From contig NZ_BCSM01000013.1 in NCBI RefSeq assembly GCF_001570865.1, positions 1 to 64,000 on the forward strand: a stretch of DNA of 64,000 nucleotides, in the 5' to 3' direction. The translations under genes and the position numbers were made by a program. Numbering within the stretch: the first letter of the stretch is position 1; every line of letters starts with the position of its first letter. Below the pieces are notes generated by a model. The model searched no databases. It saw nothing but the letters and a program-made list of their open reading frames with translations, and had not been told where the DNA came from. The DNA is from Rothia kristinae NBRC 15354. GTDB taxonomy: Bacteria; Actinomycetota; Actinomycetes; Actinomycetales; Micrococcaceae. Shown here one piece after another: positions 29,129-37,515 of this stretch.

Positions 29129-29952
29129 GGTGTCCTCGCACCTCTTTGCGCCTGGTCCAGACGACGGTGGACCATCGAGATCATGGTCAGCACTTCGAGC
29201 AGCTCAGCCTCGCTGATCAAGCGGTTCAAGCGGGGGTCATGCGCTGTCGGATTCCGGTACAGCCCGTTGAGTTCCTTGATGAGGTTGGCGAGCCCAGTCT
29301 GCTCATCGCGCTCGGTCTGGGTCGTCAGCGAGTTGATCGCCAGCAACGGGACGCCTGACCTCCCTAGTGCCAGCGCCGTGTCCACGAGCGACGCACCGTC
29401 GCCTTGAGCCCCGGTGAGAGTCCGCAGGCGGTCGAAGACGCTCTTGGTCGCTTCGAGGCAGGCATGGAAGTGGTCCTTCTTGAGCACCTCGACCGAGCAG
29501 TACCGCAGGACGTCGGGGTGGGTGTTGCGCCGGCGCAGCTCATCGCGGATCGACGTGGCGACGCGTGACGCCTCATCGAGCGTCTGAGCCGTCGCCCCCT
29601 TGGCGACCTTCCCCGCGTCGTTGACACGCAACCCGACGAACGCCAGATGCTCATTGAGCCGGTCCTGGCGCAAAGTGAAGAGCTCAGGACGCTCCCGATA
29701 GCGCACCGGCTCCATAGCGTGGACGATGAAGGTGATGATGCGCTTCGGGCTCTGGTCGAGGTTCTGGCGGTCGACGAAGGCCACGGTCAGGCGGTTCCTC
29801 TTGGACGCCAACGGGGTCGGGTCCGCCATCCTCAACCGGGCGAGCAGGGCACCGATCTCGGTACCCGTGAGGCCGGTCGTGGTGTCACCGAGCACGCCAG
29901 CAACGGCTTCGAGAGCGGCGTACGACCAGGGAGGCAACGGCGAGGCAGTCAT
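29125..29952 (-). CDS. TIGR02391 (Ymh)-like protein with HEPN-like R-x4-H motif
   Basis: A 275-aa protein. The C-terminal half (about 150-265) looks like the TIGR02391/Ymh family: RYCSVEVLKKDHFHACLEA, then PLLAINSLTTQTERDEQ and GLYRNPTAHDPR. Arg233 and His238 in RNPTAH give an R-x4-H pattern typical of HEPN ribonuclease folds. It starts 9 nt after the specificity-subunit gene and overlaps the next gene by 4 nt, so it belongs to the restriction operon. Function is inferred, not known. Confidence 0.75.
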   Translation of the reverse strand: MTASPLPPWSYAALEAVAGVLGDTTTGLTGTEIGALLARLRMADPTPLASKRNRLTVAFVDRQNLDQSPKRIITFIVHAMEPVRYRERPELFTLRQDRLNEHLAFVGLRVNDAGKVAKGATAQTLDEASRVATSIRDELRRRNTHPDVLRYCSVEVLKKDHFHACLEATKSVFDRLRTLTGAQGDGASLVDTALALGRSGVPLLAINSLTTQTERDEQTGLANLIKELNGLYRNPTAHDPRLNRLISEAELLEVLTMISMVHRRLDQAQRGARTP

Positions 29953-29961
29953 GGCAAGCCG

Positions 29962-30948
29962 TCAGGGGGTCTCGATGACTTGCTCAGCTGTCACCGCCGC
30001 TGAGAATGGCAGCCCCCGCATGAACTGGTCCATATAGACCCAGTCCGGCTCACCGGACGTTGTTGCTGGAAGCCGAATTTCCGTCTCCTTCATATGGGCA
30101 ATGCTCCACTTTCGTCCATAGGAGTAACGGAACCTTTCCAGCATGACAACTGCGCACACGAACAACCCTTCAGTCGTGGATAGCGACCCCTTCTTAGCCG
30201 ACCAGACACGGACGTCATCTGTCGCGAAGTATGGCGACGGCTGGTAGAAAGCGGTACCAACGGATCCGTTACGTGCCACCGAGATCGTGCCACCCGGGAA
30301 GTTGGGCTGAAGGTCAAGGTAACGAGAAATCCCATTGTTCTTCGCGGATGACGTCACTTGGGGTGTTGATCCCGACACCTTCTGCGCTGTAGGGACGTAC
30401 TTACCGGCCGCGATATCGAAGATGTCTCGAACTCTATACACGCGCCACGCGTCGGTGCCACCGAGTGCTACCTCAGGACCTGCGGGACGTGCTAGGCCGT
30501 CGTGTGTCGGAATCTGCGTAGTCGCGACCCAATCAGGCACCCGGTCCGGTACGATGATCGACCCTAAAGTCCGGTTCGCTTCTCGCCCGAAGGCGCTGTA
30601 TCGAAAGGCATTCGCCCGGATACACATGGCGTAATAGAGCCGGTGATTCAATGACATGGTGGGATCTCGTGGTGCCAGCACCGCGACGTTCTGCGCCGTG
30701 TAGAACGGCAGTTGCTGAACATACGAGGACAGCAGGCGGGAGCCACCGAGCGCCACCGTGATTAGGCCCGCGGGATACGGATCGATGCCGGAGACCCGTT
30801 CCACGTAGCCAGCCACACCAGAGCGGCCGTTCAAGCCACCGATACGGCCGACAAAAGCGACACCCTTCAAGCGATGTGTGCTCACCATCTTGTTCATGTC
30901 AAGCTTGTTGCCGTAGGCAACAGCGAACAAGTCGTTGAGCGTAGTCAC
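29962..30948 (-). CDS. BcgI-like specificity (S) subunit
   Basis: A 328-aa DNA-recognition subunit. Two target-recognition halves can be seen: one starting LNDLFAVAYGNKLDMNKM (about 4-21), and a second starting VYRVRDIFDIAAGKYVP near residue 168. Each begins with the 'DLF/DIF-x-GK' entry typical of S subunits, and the size matches BcgI B. The GTG at 30948 overlaps the stop of the methylase gene (GTGA). It would read a bipartite sequence and guide both methylation and cutting. Confidence 0.87.
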   Translation of the reverse strand: MTTLNDLFAVAYGNKLDMNKMVSTHRLKGVAFVGRIGGLNGRSGVAGYVERVSGIDPYPAGLITVALGGSRLLSSYVQQLPFYTAQNVAVLAPRDPTMSLNHRLYYAMCIRANAFRYSAFGREANRTLGSIIVPDRVPDWVATTQIPTHDGLARPAGPEVALGGTDAWRVYRVRDIFDIAAGKYVPTAQKVSGSTPQVTSSAKNNGISRYLDLQPNFPGGTISVARNGSVGTAFYQPSPYFATDDVRVWSAKKGSLSTTEGLFVCAVVMLERFRYSYGRKWSIAHMKETEIRLPATTSGEPDWVYMDQFMRGLPFSAAVTAEQVIETP

Positions 30949-32801
30949 TCCTCGCCTCCCTCTCCGCTACTAGAAGTCAAAGAGAACACCGCGTAATCGA
31001 GGAGTACCCGCTCGAAGTCTGCCCTACCCAAGGTGGAGTAGTCGGTCTCCATGTAGGCCTCAGCAACCCATTCATCATCGCTGGTGACCTTGTGCATGAC
31101 GGCCTCGCCCGCCTTCACCTCACGGTTGCGGAACATCTCGACCCAGTGGTCACGTGTCTGCGGCCACGTGTGGTCACGATCAACTCGCCCCAAGTTCTTG
31201 ACCTTCACGAACGTGTCGTCGCGCCAGTAACCGAACCAGGTCTTCCTGTCTGACTTGGCATGGGGAACACCCGCGGTGAAGACCATGATGCAGGTGATGA
31301 CGCCGACCGGGTAGAAGACCTCCGGCGGCATTGACATGACCGCCTCGAGCGTGTGCTTCTTGAGCAGGTTGTTCTTGTGAGCACTCGGTGCGGTCGCGCA
31401 GGAGACAGGGACGATGGCGATGCCGGTGCCTCCCTGCTGGAGGCTGTCGAGCATCTGCTCGACGAATCGGAGCTCGTGCAGGTCCTCCTTGGACTTGGCG
31501 TACGGCGGGTTGATCATCCCGATGTTCGCCCGGTGCTTCTTGGCCTCCTTAGCGATGGCTGTGTCGAAGCAGGATCCTTGGTAGAGATTCGCCTTCCCAT
31601 CACCACGGAGGATCATGTTCGACGCCCCGAGCGCGTACATGCTGGGGTTCTGCTCGACACCGATCAGCCGATGCTTCTTGATGTCCTCGACCTGACCGGC
31701 AGTCACGGCCGTCTTGATCATCTGGGACATGGCGGATACCAGGAATCCACCGGTGCCCGCGCAGATGTCCAAGACCTTGTCGTCCTTGGAGACGTTGGCG
31801 ATCAGGCTGAACAGCTCTGTCACGTGGCGAGGAGTGAGGACAATCCCCAGCCCCTTTCCGTCGCCACCGGTGTACTTCAGGAACTCGCCGTAGAACGCGC
31901 CCACGACGTCGAAGTCGTGGTACACGGTCAGGAACGGCATGACTTTCTCAGCAAGCATCTTGACGATCTCGTGCAGCAGGCCCTTGGGATATCCCTTGGT
32001 CGGCTTGCGCAGCTCCGGGTGCACCTGGATACCGGTGAACGGCTGGGTCATGTTCTCGAGCTTCGCGACCGGCAACTGCGCCTCGTCGATGACCCGCTTG
32101 ATCGAACGGATCCAGAACTCGGGCAGCTCGGTCGCGAGGTAGAAGCCATAGGTCTGCGCGAAGATCGGGTCCTTGAGTGCGATCAGCGTCCCGGCGACTG
32201 CCAGCGGCTTCTCCTTCTCCTCCAGCTCCGCCTCATCGCGCATGAACTCGTGCATCTCCATCGAGAACGCGATGAGGTCGTGCTCACGCTGTCGCTGAAC
32301 CTGGGGATCGAAGGATGCCGCAGCGATGAGATCGTCGAGCCCGACCATCGAGGTGATCGGGGCTCCTGTTGGCGAGACGAGGGGCTTCTCCTCGGTAGAG
32401 CCCTTCGGGGTCACGAAGAACGACCACTCGTTAGCCCGCGCCGTACCGGAGACGGCGATGGAGATCACCGTGTAGGAGGGCGCGAGGAACCGTGCGTAGT
32501 GAAGAACCCCATCGACCGCATAGTCCCTGGGCACGTCGCGATTGGGCGACTCGTGGTGCCTGACGTCCGCCTTGCACTCGACGAGGACGACCATGTCCGG
32601 GGTATCGGGTGAGGTGATGATGAACTCGGGATAACCGGCAGCCTTGCCCTTCCCGGACTTCGAGGCCTTGGAAAGACCCTTCCGGATCTCCTGCACGACC
32701 GACTGCTGCTTCTCGACGATGATGGCGTCGGGGTCGGCGTAGTAGTCCAGGGCCCGCAGGCACTCGTCAACGAGATCTTCGGTGATCCGCTCATTAGCCA
32801 T
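30945..32801 (-). CDS. Type IIB (BcgI A-like) restriction-methylation protein
   Basis: A 618-aa fused enzyme. The N-terminus (about 20-130) is an HsdR_N/PD-(D/E)xK-like nuclease region with Asp69 and Glu75-Cys-Lys77 (VVLVECKAD). Residues 210-560 are an N6-adenine methyltransferase: LTPRHV, motif I VLDICAGTGGF (343-353) and motif IV NPPY (431-434). The size and the nuclease-methylase fusion paired with a separate S subunit match BcgI-like type IIB systems, which cut on both sides of a bipartite site. It begins 6 nt after the ychF stop and has no strong ribosome-binding site. Confidence 0.87.
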   Translation of the reverse strand: MANERITEDLVDECLRALDYYADPDAIIVEKQQSVVQEIRKGLSKASKSGKGKAAGYPEFIITSPDTPDMVVLVECKADVRHHESPNRDVPRDYAVDGVLHYARFLAPSYTVISIAVSGTARANEWSFFVTPKGSTEEKPLVSPTGAPITSMVGLDDLIAAASFDPQVQRQREHDLIAFSMEMHEFMRDEAELEEKEKPLAVAGTLIALKDPIFAQTYGFYLATELPEFWIRSIKRVIDEAQLPVAKLENMTQPFTGIQVHPELRKPTKGYPKGLLHEIVKMLAEKVMPFLTVYHDFDVVGAFYGEFLKYTGGDGKGLGIVLTPRHVTELFSLIANVSKDDKVLDICAGTGGFLVSAMSQMIKTAVTAGQVEDIKKHRLIGVEQNPSMYALGASNMILRGDGKANLYQGSCFDTAIAKEAKKHRANIGMINPPYAKSKEDLHELRFVEQMLDSLQQGGTGIAIVPVSCATAPSAHKNNLLKKHTLEAVMSMPPEVFYPVGVITCIMVFTAGVPHAKSDRKTWFGYWRDDTFVKVKNLGRVDRDHTWPQTRDHWVEMFRNREVKAGEAVMHKVTSDDEWVAEAYMETDYSTLGRADFERVLLDYAVFSLTSSSGEGGEE

Positions 32802-32807
32802 GACGCG

Positions 32808-33914
32808 CTACTTCTTGGTCGCGGTAGACGTTGGTGCAAACCTGAACTCCACCACGTCCCCATCCGCCATCACGTAGTCCTTCCCCTCCATGCGGACCTT
32901 GCCGGCGGCCTTGGCTTCGGCCATGGAACCCAGCTGGTCCAGGTCGGAGAAGGAGACGATCTCGGCCTTGATGAAGCCGCGTTCGAAGTCGGAGTGGATG
33001 ACGCCGGCGGCCTGCGGGGCGGTGTCCCCCTGGCGGATGGTCCAGGCGCGGGCCTCCTTGGGGCCTGCGGTCAGGTAGGTCTGCAGCCCGAGGGTGGAGA
33101 AGCCGACGCGGGCCAGCTTATCCAGGCCGGATTCCTCCTGCCCTGACATCTCCAGCATCTCGCGGGCCTCATCCTCGTCCAGCTCCACCATGTCCGCCTC
33201 GAGCTTGGCGTCCAGGAACACGGCCTCGGCCGGGGCCACCAGCTCGCGCAGCTGCGCCTGCCGCTCCTCGGAGGCCAGCACGGCGTCGTCGGCGTTGAAC
33301 ACGTAGATGAAGGGCTTGGCGGTCAGCAGGTTCAGCTCCCGCAGCTGGGCGGTGTCCAGCTTGGCGGAGGCCGCCCCCCGGAAGATGGTCTCCCCGGCCT
33401 CCAGCACCTTCTGAGCGGTCTGGTACGCCTCGAGCTGGGCGGGGTCGCCCTTCTTGATCTTGACCTGCTTCTCCAGGCGCGGGATCGCGTTCTCCAGGGT
33501 CTGCAGGTCCGCGAGGATCAGCTCGGTGTTGATGGTCTCCATGTCGCTGGCCGGGTCGATCTTCCCGTCCACGTGCACCACGTCCGGGTCCTCGAAGGCG
33601 CGCACCACCTGGGCGATCGCATCGGCCTCGCGGATGTTCGCCAGGAACTGGTTGCCCAGCCCCTCCCCCTCGGAGGCGCCCTTGACGATCCCGGCGATGT
33701 CCACGAAGGACACGGTGGCCGGCAGGATCCGCTCCGAGTGGAAGATCTCCGCCAGACGCCCCAGCCGCTCATCCGGCAGGTTCACCACGCCCACGTTCGG
33801 CTCGATCGTCGCGAACGGGTAGTTCGCGGCGAGCACGGTGTTGCGGGTCAGTGCGTTGAAGAGGGTCGACTTGCCGACGTTGGGCAGTCCCACGATTCCG
33901 ATAGTCAGTGCCAC
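32808..33914 (-). CDS. ychF: Redox-regulated ATPase YchF (Obg family)
   Basis: A 368-aa GTPase-fold ATPase that associates with ribosomes. The P loop is GLPNVGKST (8-16) and the C-terminal TGS-like domain is present (ARAWTIRQGDTAPQAAGVIHS). The usual ending of the family is FRFNV; here GDVVEFRF is followed by nine foreign-looking residues ending in KK, encoded by AT-rich codons. The start is GTG at 33914, 8 nt after TAGAGT (33923-33928). Confidence 0.95.
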   Translation of the reverse strand: MALTIGIVGLPNVGKSTLFNALTRNTVLAANYPFATIEPNVGVVNLPDERLGRLAEIFHSERILPATVSFVDIAGIVKGASEGEGLGNQFLANIREADAIAQVVRAFEDPDVVHVDGKIDPASDMETINTELILADLQTLENAIPRLEKQVKIKKGDPAQLEAYQTAQKVLEAGETIFRGAASAKLDTAQLRELNLLTAKPFIYVFNADDAVLASEERQAQLRELVAPAEAVFLDAKLEADMVELDEDEAREMLEMSGQEESGLDKLARVGFSTLGLQTYLTAGPKEARAWTIRQGDTAPQAAGVIHSDFERGFIKAEIVSFSDLDQLGSMAEAKAAGKVRMEGKDYVMADGDVVEFRFAPTSTATKK

Positions 33915-34001
33915 GTCAGCCCACTCTACCGGCTCGCCCGGCCCCGCACCGCCGCCCCTCCCGGCGCGTGCCGGCCGGCTCCGGACGACGACGCCGCGCC
34001 G

Positions 34002-35063
34002 TCACAGCTCGAAGAGCGGAACATCCTGGAAACCCGCGGGATGGTCTGCGGCGCGCTCCGCCGCGCCCCGTCTCCCCGCACTCCGGTCCTGCGAGCGCCC
34101 CCGCCGCGAGGCCGAGCCCGCCCTACCCGACCCGTCCGCGGCGTCGGCATCGGCATCCGGGGTGCGCAGCAGCCGACCCAGCTGCTCCACCCGCCCGCCG
34201 GCGTTCTCGACGTCGTTCACAGCCCGGGCGATCAGCTCCAGGGAGATCTCCGGCATCGGCTCCAGCCCGTGCACCACCCGCTCGTGCAGCTGACTCGGGG
34301 TGTACGGCAGGCCCAGGCGCCGAGCCACCAGCCACGTCACGGACTCGGCCTCGGTCTCCGCGTCGGCGTCACTGACCCACTCCCGGCGCGCACCGGCCGC
34401 CCGGCCCGACGACACCCTGGCGCCGGTCTGAGCGTCATCCTCCGCGGGGTGGCGCACGTGCCCCAGGCACACCACCGCGAGGCCCTTGACCAGGGTCAGG
34501 AAGGTCGCGGTGGGATCCGGGCCGGGCACCAGCCGCGCCTCCCACCACACGGTGCTGCCCGGCCTGGCCGCGACCTCGCCCTGACCGGTCGGACCGAACT
34601 CGGCGTGCGGCAGCGGGACCATGCGCACCGACGGGGCGGAGGCCTGCGCGGCGAGGTCCGGGGTCACGTTCAGCGCCCCCAGGCGCAGCAGGAACCGGCG
34701 CAGCCCCTCCCGCGTCACGGCGCCCTCCCCCGGGAAGGGACGGTGGAAGCTCTCCGGCGGAGTGGGACCCTCGGTGTCCGTGACGTCGTAGAGGAACTCC
34801 ACCGGGCCGAAGGGCTGCAGCGTGATCAGCCGCTGCGCCCCGGGACGGATGCGCCGCCCGACCTTCCGCCACCGCTCCTGGGTGGCCACCCGATGGGTCT
34901 CCGGCCGCTGCACCTGCACCAGCCACGCGTTGTACCCGCCGATCCGCGGCATCCCGGCCACGGCGTCTTCGAAGCGGCGCAGCTGGGCGCCGGTGCGCGG
35001 GGCGCGGGCGGCGTCCAGCTGATCGGTCTGGAAGAGATCACCCTGCTGCTCCCGCGCTGTCAT
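34002..35063 (-). CDS. ArdC-N-like protein
   Basis: A 353-aa protein. Residues 25-100 resemble the ArdC N-terminal (DUF1738-like) single-stranded-DNA-binding region: GGYNAWLVQVQRP, then WRKVGRRIRPGAQRLI and LQPFGPVEFLYDV. The second half has EAESVTWLVARRLGL, recalling ImmA/ArdC peptidase helices, but no HExxH zinc site is visible. Antirestriction activity is therefore speculative. TAGGAT (35070-35075) is 6 nt before the ATG. Confidence 0.55.
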   Translation of the reverse strand: MTAREQQGDLFQTDQLDAARAPRTGAQLRRFEDAVAGMPRIGGYNAWLVQVQRPETHRVATQERWRKVGRRIRPGAQRLITLQPFGPVEFLYDVTDTEGPTPPESFHRPFPGEGAVTREGLRRFLLRLGALNVTPDLAAQASAPSVRMVPLPHAEFGPTGQGEVAARPGSTVWWEARLVPGPDPTATFLTLVKGLAVVCLGHVRHPAEDDAQTGARVSSGRAAGARREWVSDADAETEAESVTWLVARRLGLPYTPSQLHERVVHGLEPMPEISLELIARAVNDVENAGGRVEQLGRLLRTPDADADAADGSGRAGSASRRGRSQDRSAGRRGAAERAADHPAGFQDVPLFEL

Positions 35064-35174
35064 GGCACCATCCTACGGAAGCGCTGCGCGAGCATGGCCG
35101 CCGCGGCCGCACGCAGCTCCGGGGCCGACGACGACGCCACCTCCGACGCCGCCACCCCCCGGGCCCGCCGGAGC

Positions 35175-35699
35175 TCACTCCACCCGGGAGGTCACCGACG
35201 TCGGGTGCTCCACGGTGCGCGAGACCGTGCAGTCCTTGTCATGGGACAGCGCCACCAGCCGCGGCACCATGCGCTCGGCCTGCCGGCCAGGCCCGTCGTC
35301 CGGGAAACGCACCCGGAAGCTCAGCTCCACATCGTTCAGCCGGGCGCCGCCGGTCTCATCCGTGCCCTTGATCGCCGAGACCTCCACCGCAAAGCTCTCC
35401 GGCTCGGTGCGCCGGGAGGTCACCACGTCCACGTCCACCGCGGAACAGCCGGCGGTCGCGGCCAGCAGCAGCTCCACCGGGGAGAGCAGGCCCTCCCCCT
35501 GACCGAAGTCCAGGGTCGCACCGGCGGCGTTGACCGCGCGGTAGTGCTTCTGCCCGATCCTCTCGATGGTCACCGACCGGTAGCCGGGATCCGCGGTGCG
35601 GGCCGCACGGGCGGCGTCGTCCGAGGCCGGATCGGTGGAGGCGACGACGTCGGCCGCGTCGTCGGGCCGGGCGGACTGGGACTGCGTGTTCTCACTCAT
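35175..35699 (-). CDS. OsmC family peroxiredoxin-like protein
   Basis: A 174-aa OsmC/Ohr-fold protein. The two conserved cysteines are present: Cys85 in ATAGCSAVDVDVV and Cys157 in HDKDCTVSRTV, which reduce organic hydroperoxides in family members. The N-terminal 35 residues are an acidic, Ala-rich extension. It diverges from the ABC transporter operon. Confidence 0.9.
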   Translation of the reverse strand: MSENTQSQSARPDDAADVVASTDPASDDAARAARTADPGYRSVTIERIGQKHYRAVNAAGATLDFGQGEGLLSPVELLLAATAGCSAVDVDVVTSRRTEPESFAVEVSAIKGTDETGGARLNDVELSFRVRFPDDGPGRQAERMVPRLVALSHDKDCTVSRTVEHPTSVTSRVE

Positions 35700-35808
35700 G
35701 CCCGGCACAACCGGGAGGCTGCGGCGGGGTATTCCCCTGACGGATGTCACGGGCAGATCGTGACGCCGGGGATCCGCCCCACCACCGCCCCGCCGGGAGG
35801 CTGGAGGC

Positions 35809-36747
35809 ATGACAGACGAAGCCATCCGGGCTCGCAGCCTGGCCAAGACCTTTCCCGCCCGCCGCGGCGCCGGACCCGTGCACGCCGTGTGCGGGGTGGA
35901 TCTCGACGTCTCCCCCGGGGAGGTGATCGGACTCCTCGGACCCAACGGCGCCGGCAAATCCACGCTGATCGACATGCTCCTGGGGCTGACCACCCCCACC
36001 GGCGGTGAGCTGCGGATCTTCGGCACCTCCCCGCGGGCCGCCGTGCGCGCCGGACGGGTCGGGGCCATGCTGCAGTCCGGCGGACTCCTGCCGGATCTGC
36101 GCGTGAAGGACACGGTGCGCATGATCGCCGCGACCCACCCCCACCCGCTGCCGGTGGACCGGGTGCTCACCGAGGCTGGCCTGACCGGGATCGCCGAGAG
36201 GCGCGTGGGCTCCTGCTCCGGCGGGCAGCAGCAGCGGCTGCGCTTCGCCCTGGCGGTGCTGGCGGACCCGGACCTGCTGATCCTGGATGAGCCGACCGCC
36301 GGGATGGACGCCGGGGCCCGTCACGACTTCTGGCGCGCCATGCACGCCCAGGCCGAGCGGGGCCGCACCATCCTGTTCGCAACCCACTACATCGAGGAGG
36401 CCCAGGACTTCGCCGATCGCATCGTCATGATCGGCGCCGGGCGCATCCTCGCGGACGGACCCACCGACGTCGTGCGCCGCCAGGTGGCCGGCGCCGCCGT
36501 CTCCGCGGTGCTGCCTCCGGGCCTGGACCCGTACAGCCTGCCCGGGGTGCTGGCCGTGGACCGGGACGGGGCGCGCACCCGCCTGTCCACCGCGGATTCC
36601 GACGCGCTGGCCCGCCACCTGCTCACCGCGACCGACGCCCGGGAGCTGACCATCGCCCCCGCCTCCCTGGAGGAGGCCTTCCTCGCTCTGACGGACGCCG
36701 AGCATCCGTCGGATCCCCACGACGCCGCCACCCCCGGAAAGGCCTGA
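35809..36747 (+). CDS. ABC transporter ATP-binding protein
   Basis: A 312-aa ATPase subunit of a drug- or lipid-type exporter. Walker A is GPNGAGKST (44-52), the Q loop is Gln89, the signature is CSGGQQQRL (136-144), Walker B is LLILDE (156-161) and the switch His lies in FATHY. GGAGG lies 5 nt before the ATG. The permease starts 3 nt after its stop, followed by a histidine kinase and response regulator, so the four genes form one operon. The arrangement resembles DesKR- or BceRS-like export sets. Confidence 0.93.
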   Translation: MTDEAIRARSLAKTFPARRGAGPVHAVCGVDLDVSPGEVIGLLGPNGAGKSTLIDMLLGLTTPTGGELRIFGTSPRAAVRAGRVGAMLQSGGLLPDLRVKDTVRMIAATHPHPLPVDRVLTEAGLTGIAERRVGSCSGGQQQRLRFALAVLADPDLLILDEPTAGMDAGARHDFWRAMHAQAERGRTILFATHYIEEAQDFADRIVMIGAGRILADGPTDVVRRQVAGAAVSAVLPPGLDPYSLPGVLAVDRDGARTRLSTADSDALARHLLTATDARELTIAPASLEEAFLALTDAEHPSDPHDAATPGKA

Positions 36748-36750
36748 GCC

Positions 36751-37515
36751 ATGTCCCTGACCACCTACACCCTGCTGGACCTGCGCCGCGTGCTCACGGA
36801 TCGCGCCGGCCTGTTCTTCTCCGTGGCCCTGCCCGTGCTGTTCTACCTGATCTTCGGCGCCGTCCAGGACTACTCGGACACCCCGATCGGGGACGGCAAC
36901 ACCGCCGCGTACGTGATGATCGGCATGGCCGTGTACGGCGGCGTCACCGCGGCCGCCGGCAGCGCCGGGTCCACCGTCGTCGAGCAGTCCACCGGCTGGG
37001 GCCGCCAGCTGGCCCTGACCCCGCTGAGCACCGGGAGGTTCCTGTTCTCCAAGACCGTGGTGATCCTGGTGCGCTCCGTGCTGCCGGTGCTGGCCGTGAA
37101 CCTCGCCGGAGTGTTCACCCCGGCGCAGATGCCCGCGGGGCAGTGGATCGGCGCCGCCGCGCTGTCCGTGCTGGTCTCGCTGCCCTTCGGGTTCTACGGG
37201 ATCCTCTTCGGTCAGCTGTTCCGCACCGAATCCGCCGTGTCCATCTCCTCCACCGCCCTGGTGATCTTGGGGTTCCTCGGCAACGTCTTCTCCCCGCTGC
37301 CGCAGTCCCTGCTGGAGATCGGAAGGTTCACGCCGATGTACGGCCCCGCGGCCCTGGCCCGGTACCCGCTGACCGACGGCACCCAGGGCATCAGCGACGC
37401 CCCCTACGCCGTCACGGATCCGCTGTGGTATGCCATCATCAACACCGTGGCCTGGGCCGTGATCTTCGCGGCGGTCTGCGCCGGGCTGCTGACGAGGGAG
37501 AGAGGACGCGGATGA
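36751..37515 (+). CDS. ABC-2 type permease
   Basis: A 254-aa membrane subunit with six predicted segments, partner of the preceding ATPase. The ABC-2 family pattern is seen in LALTPLSTGRFLFSKTVV, the cytoplasmic loop before segment 3, and in FGILFGQLF-like segment 4. Its stop overlaps the histidine kinase start by ATGA. The exported compound is unknown; antibiotic or peptide export is the usual role of such four-gene sets. Confidence 0.9.
   Translation: MSLTTYTLLDLRRVLTDRAGLFFSVALPVLFYLIFGAVQDYSDTPIGDGNTAAYVMIGMAVYGGVTAAAGSAGSTVVEQSTGWGRQLALTPLSTGRFLFSKTVVILVRSVLPVLAVNLAGVFTPAQMPAGQWIGAAALSVLVSLPFGFYGILFGQLFRTESAVSISSTALVILGFLGNVFSPLPQSLLEIGRFTPMYGPAALARYPLTDGTQGISDAPYAVTDPLWYAIINTVAWAVIFAAVCAGLLTRERGRG

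Noticed and set aside
30945-32801. Classical type I HsdM
   Set aside because: The N-terminal nuclease-like region, the absence of a separate HsdR and the subunit sizes fit BcgI-like type IIB better.
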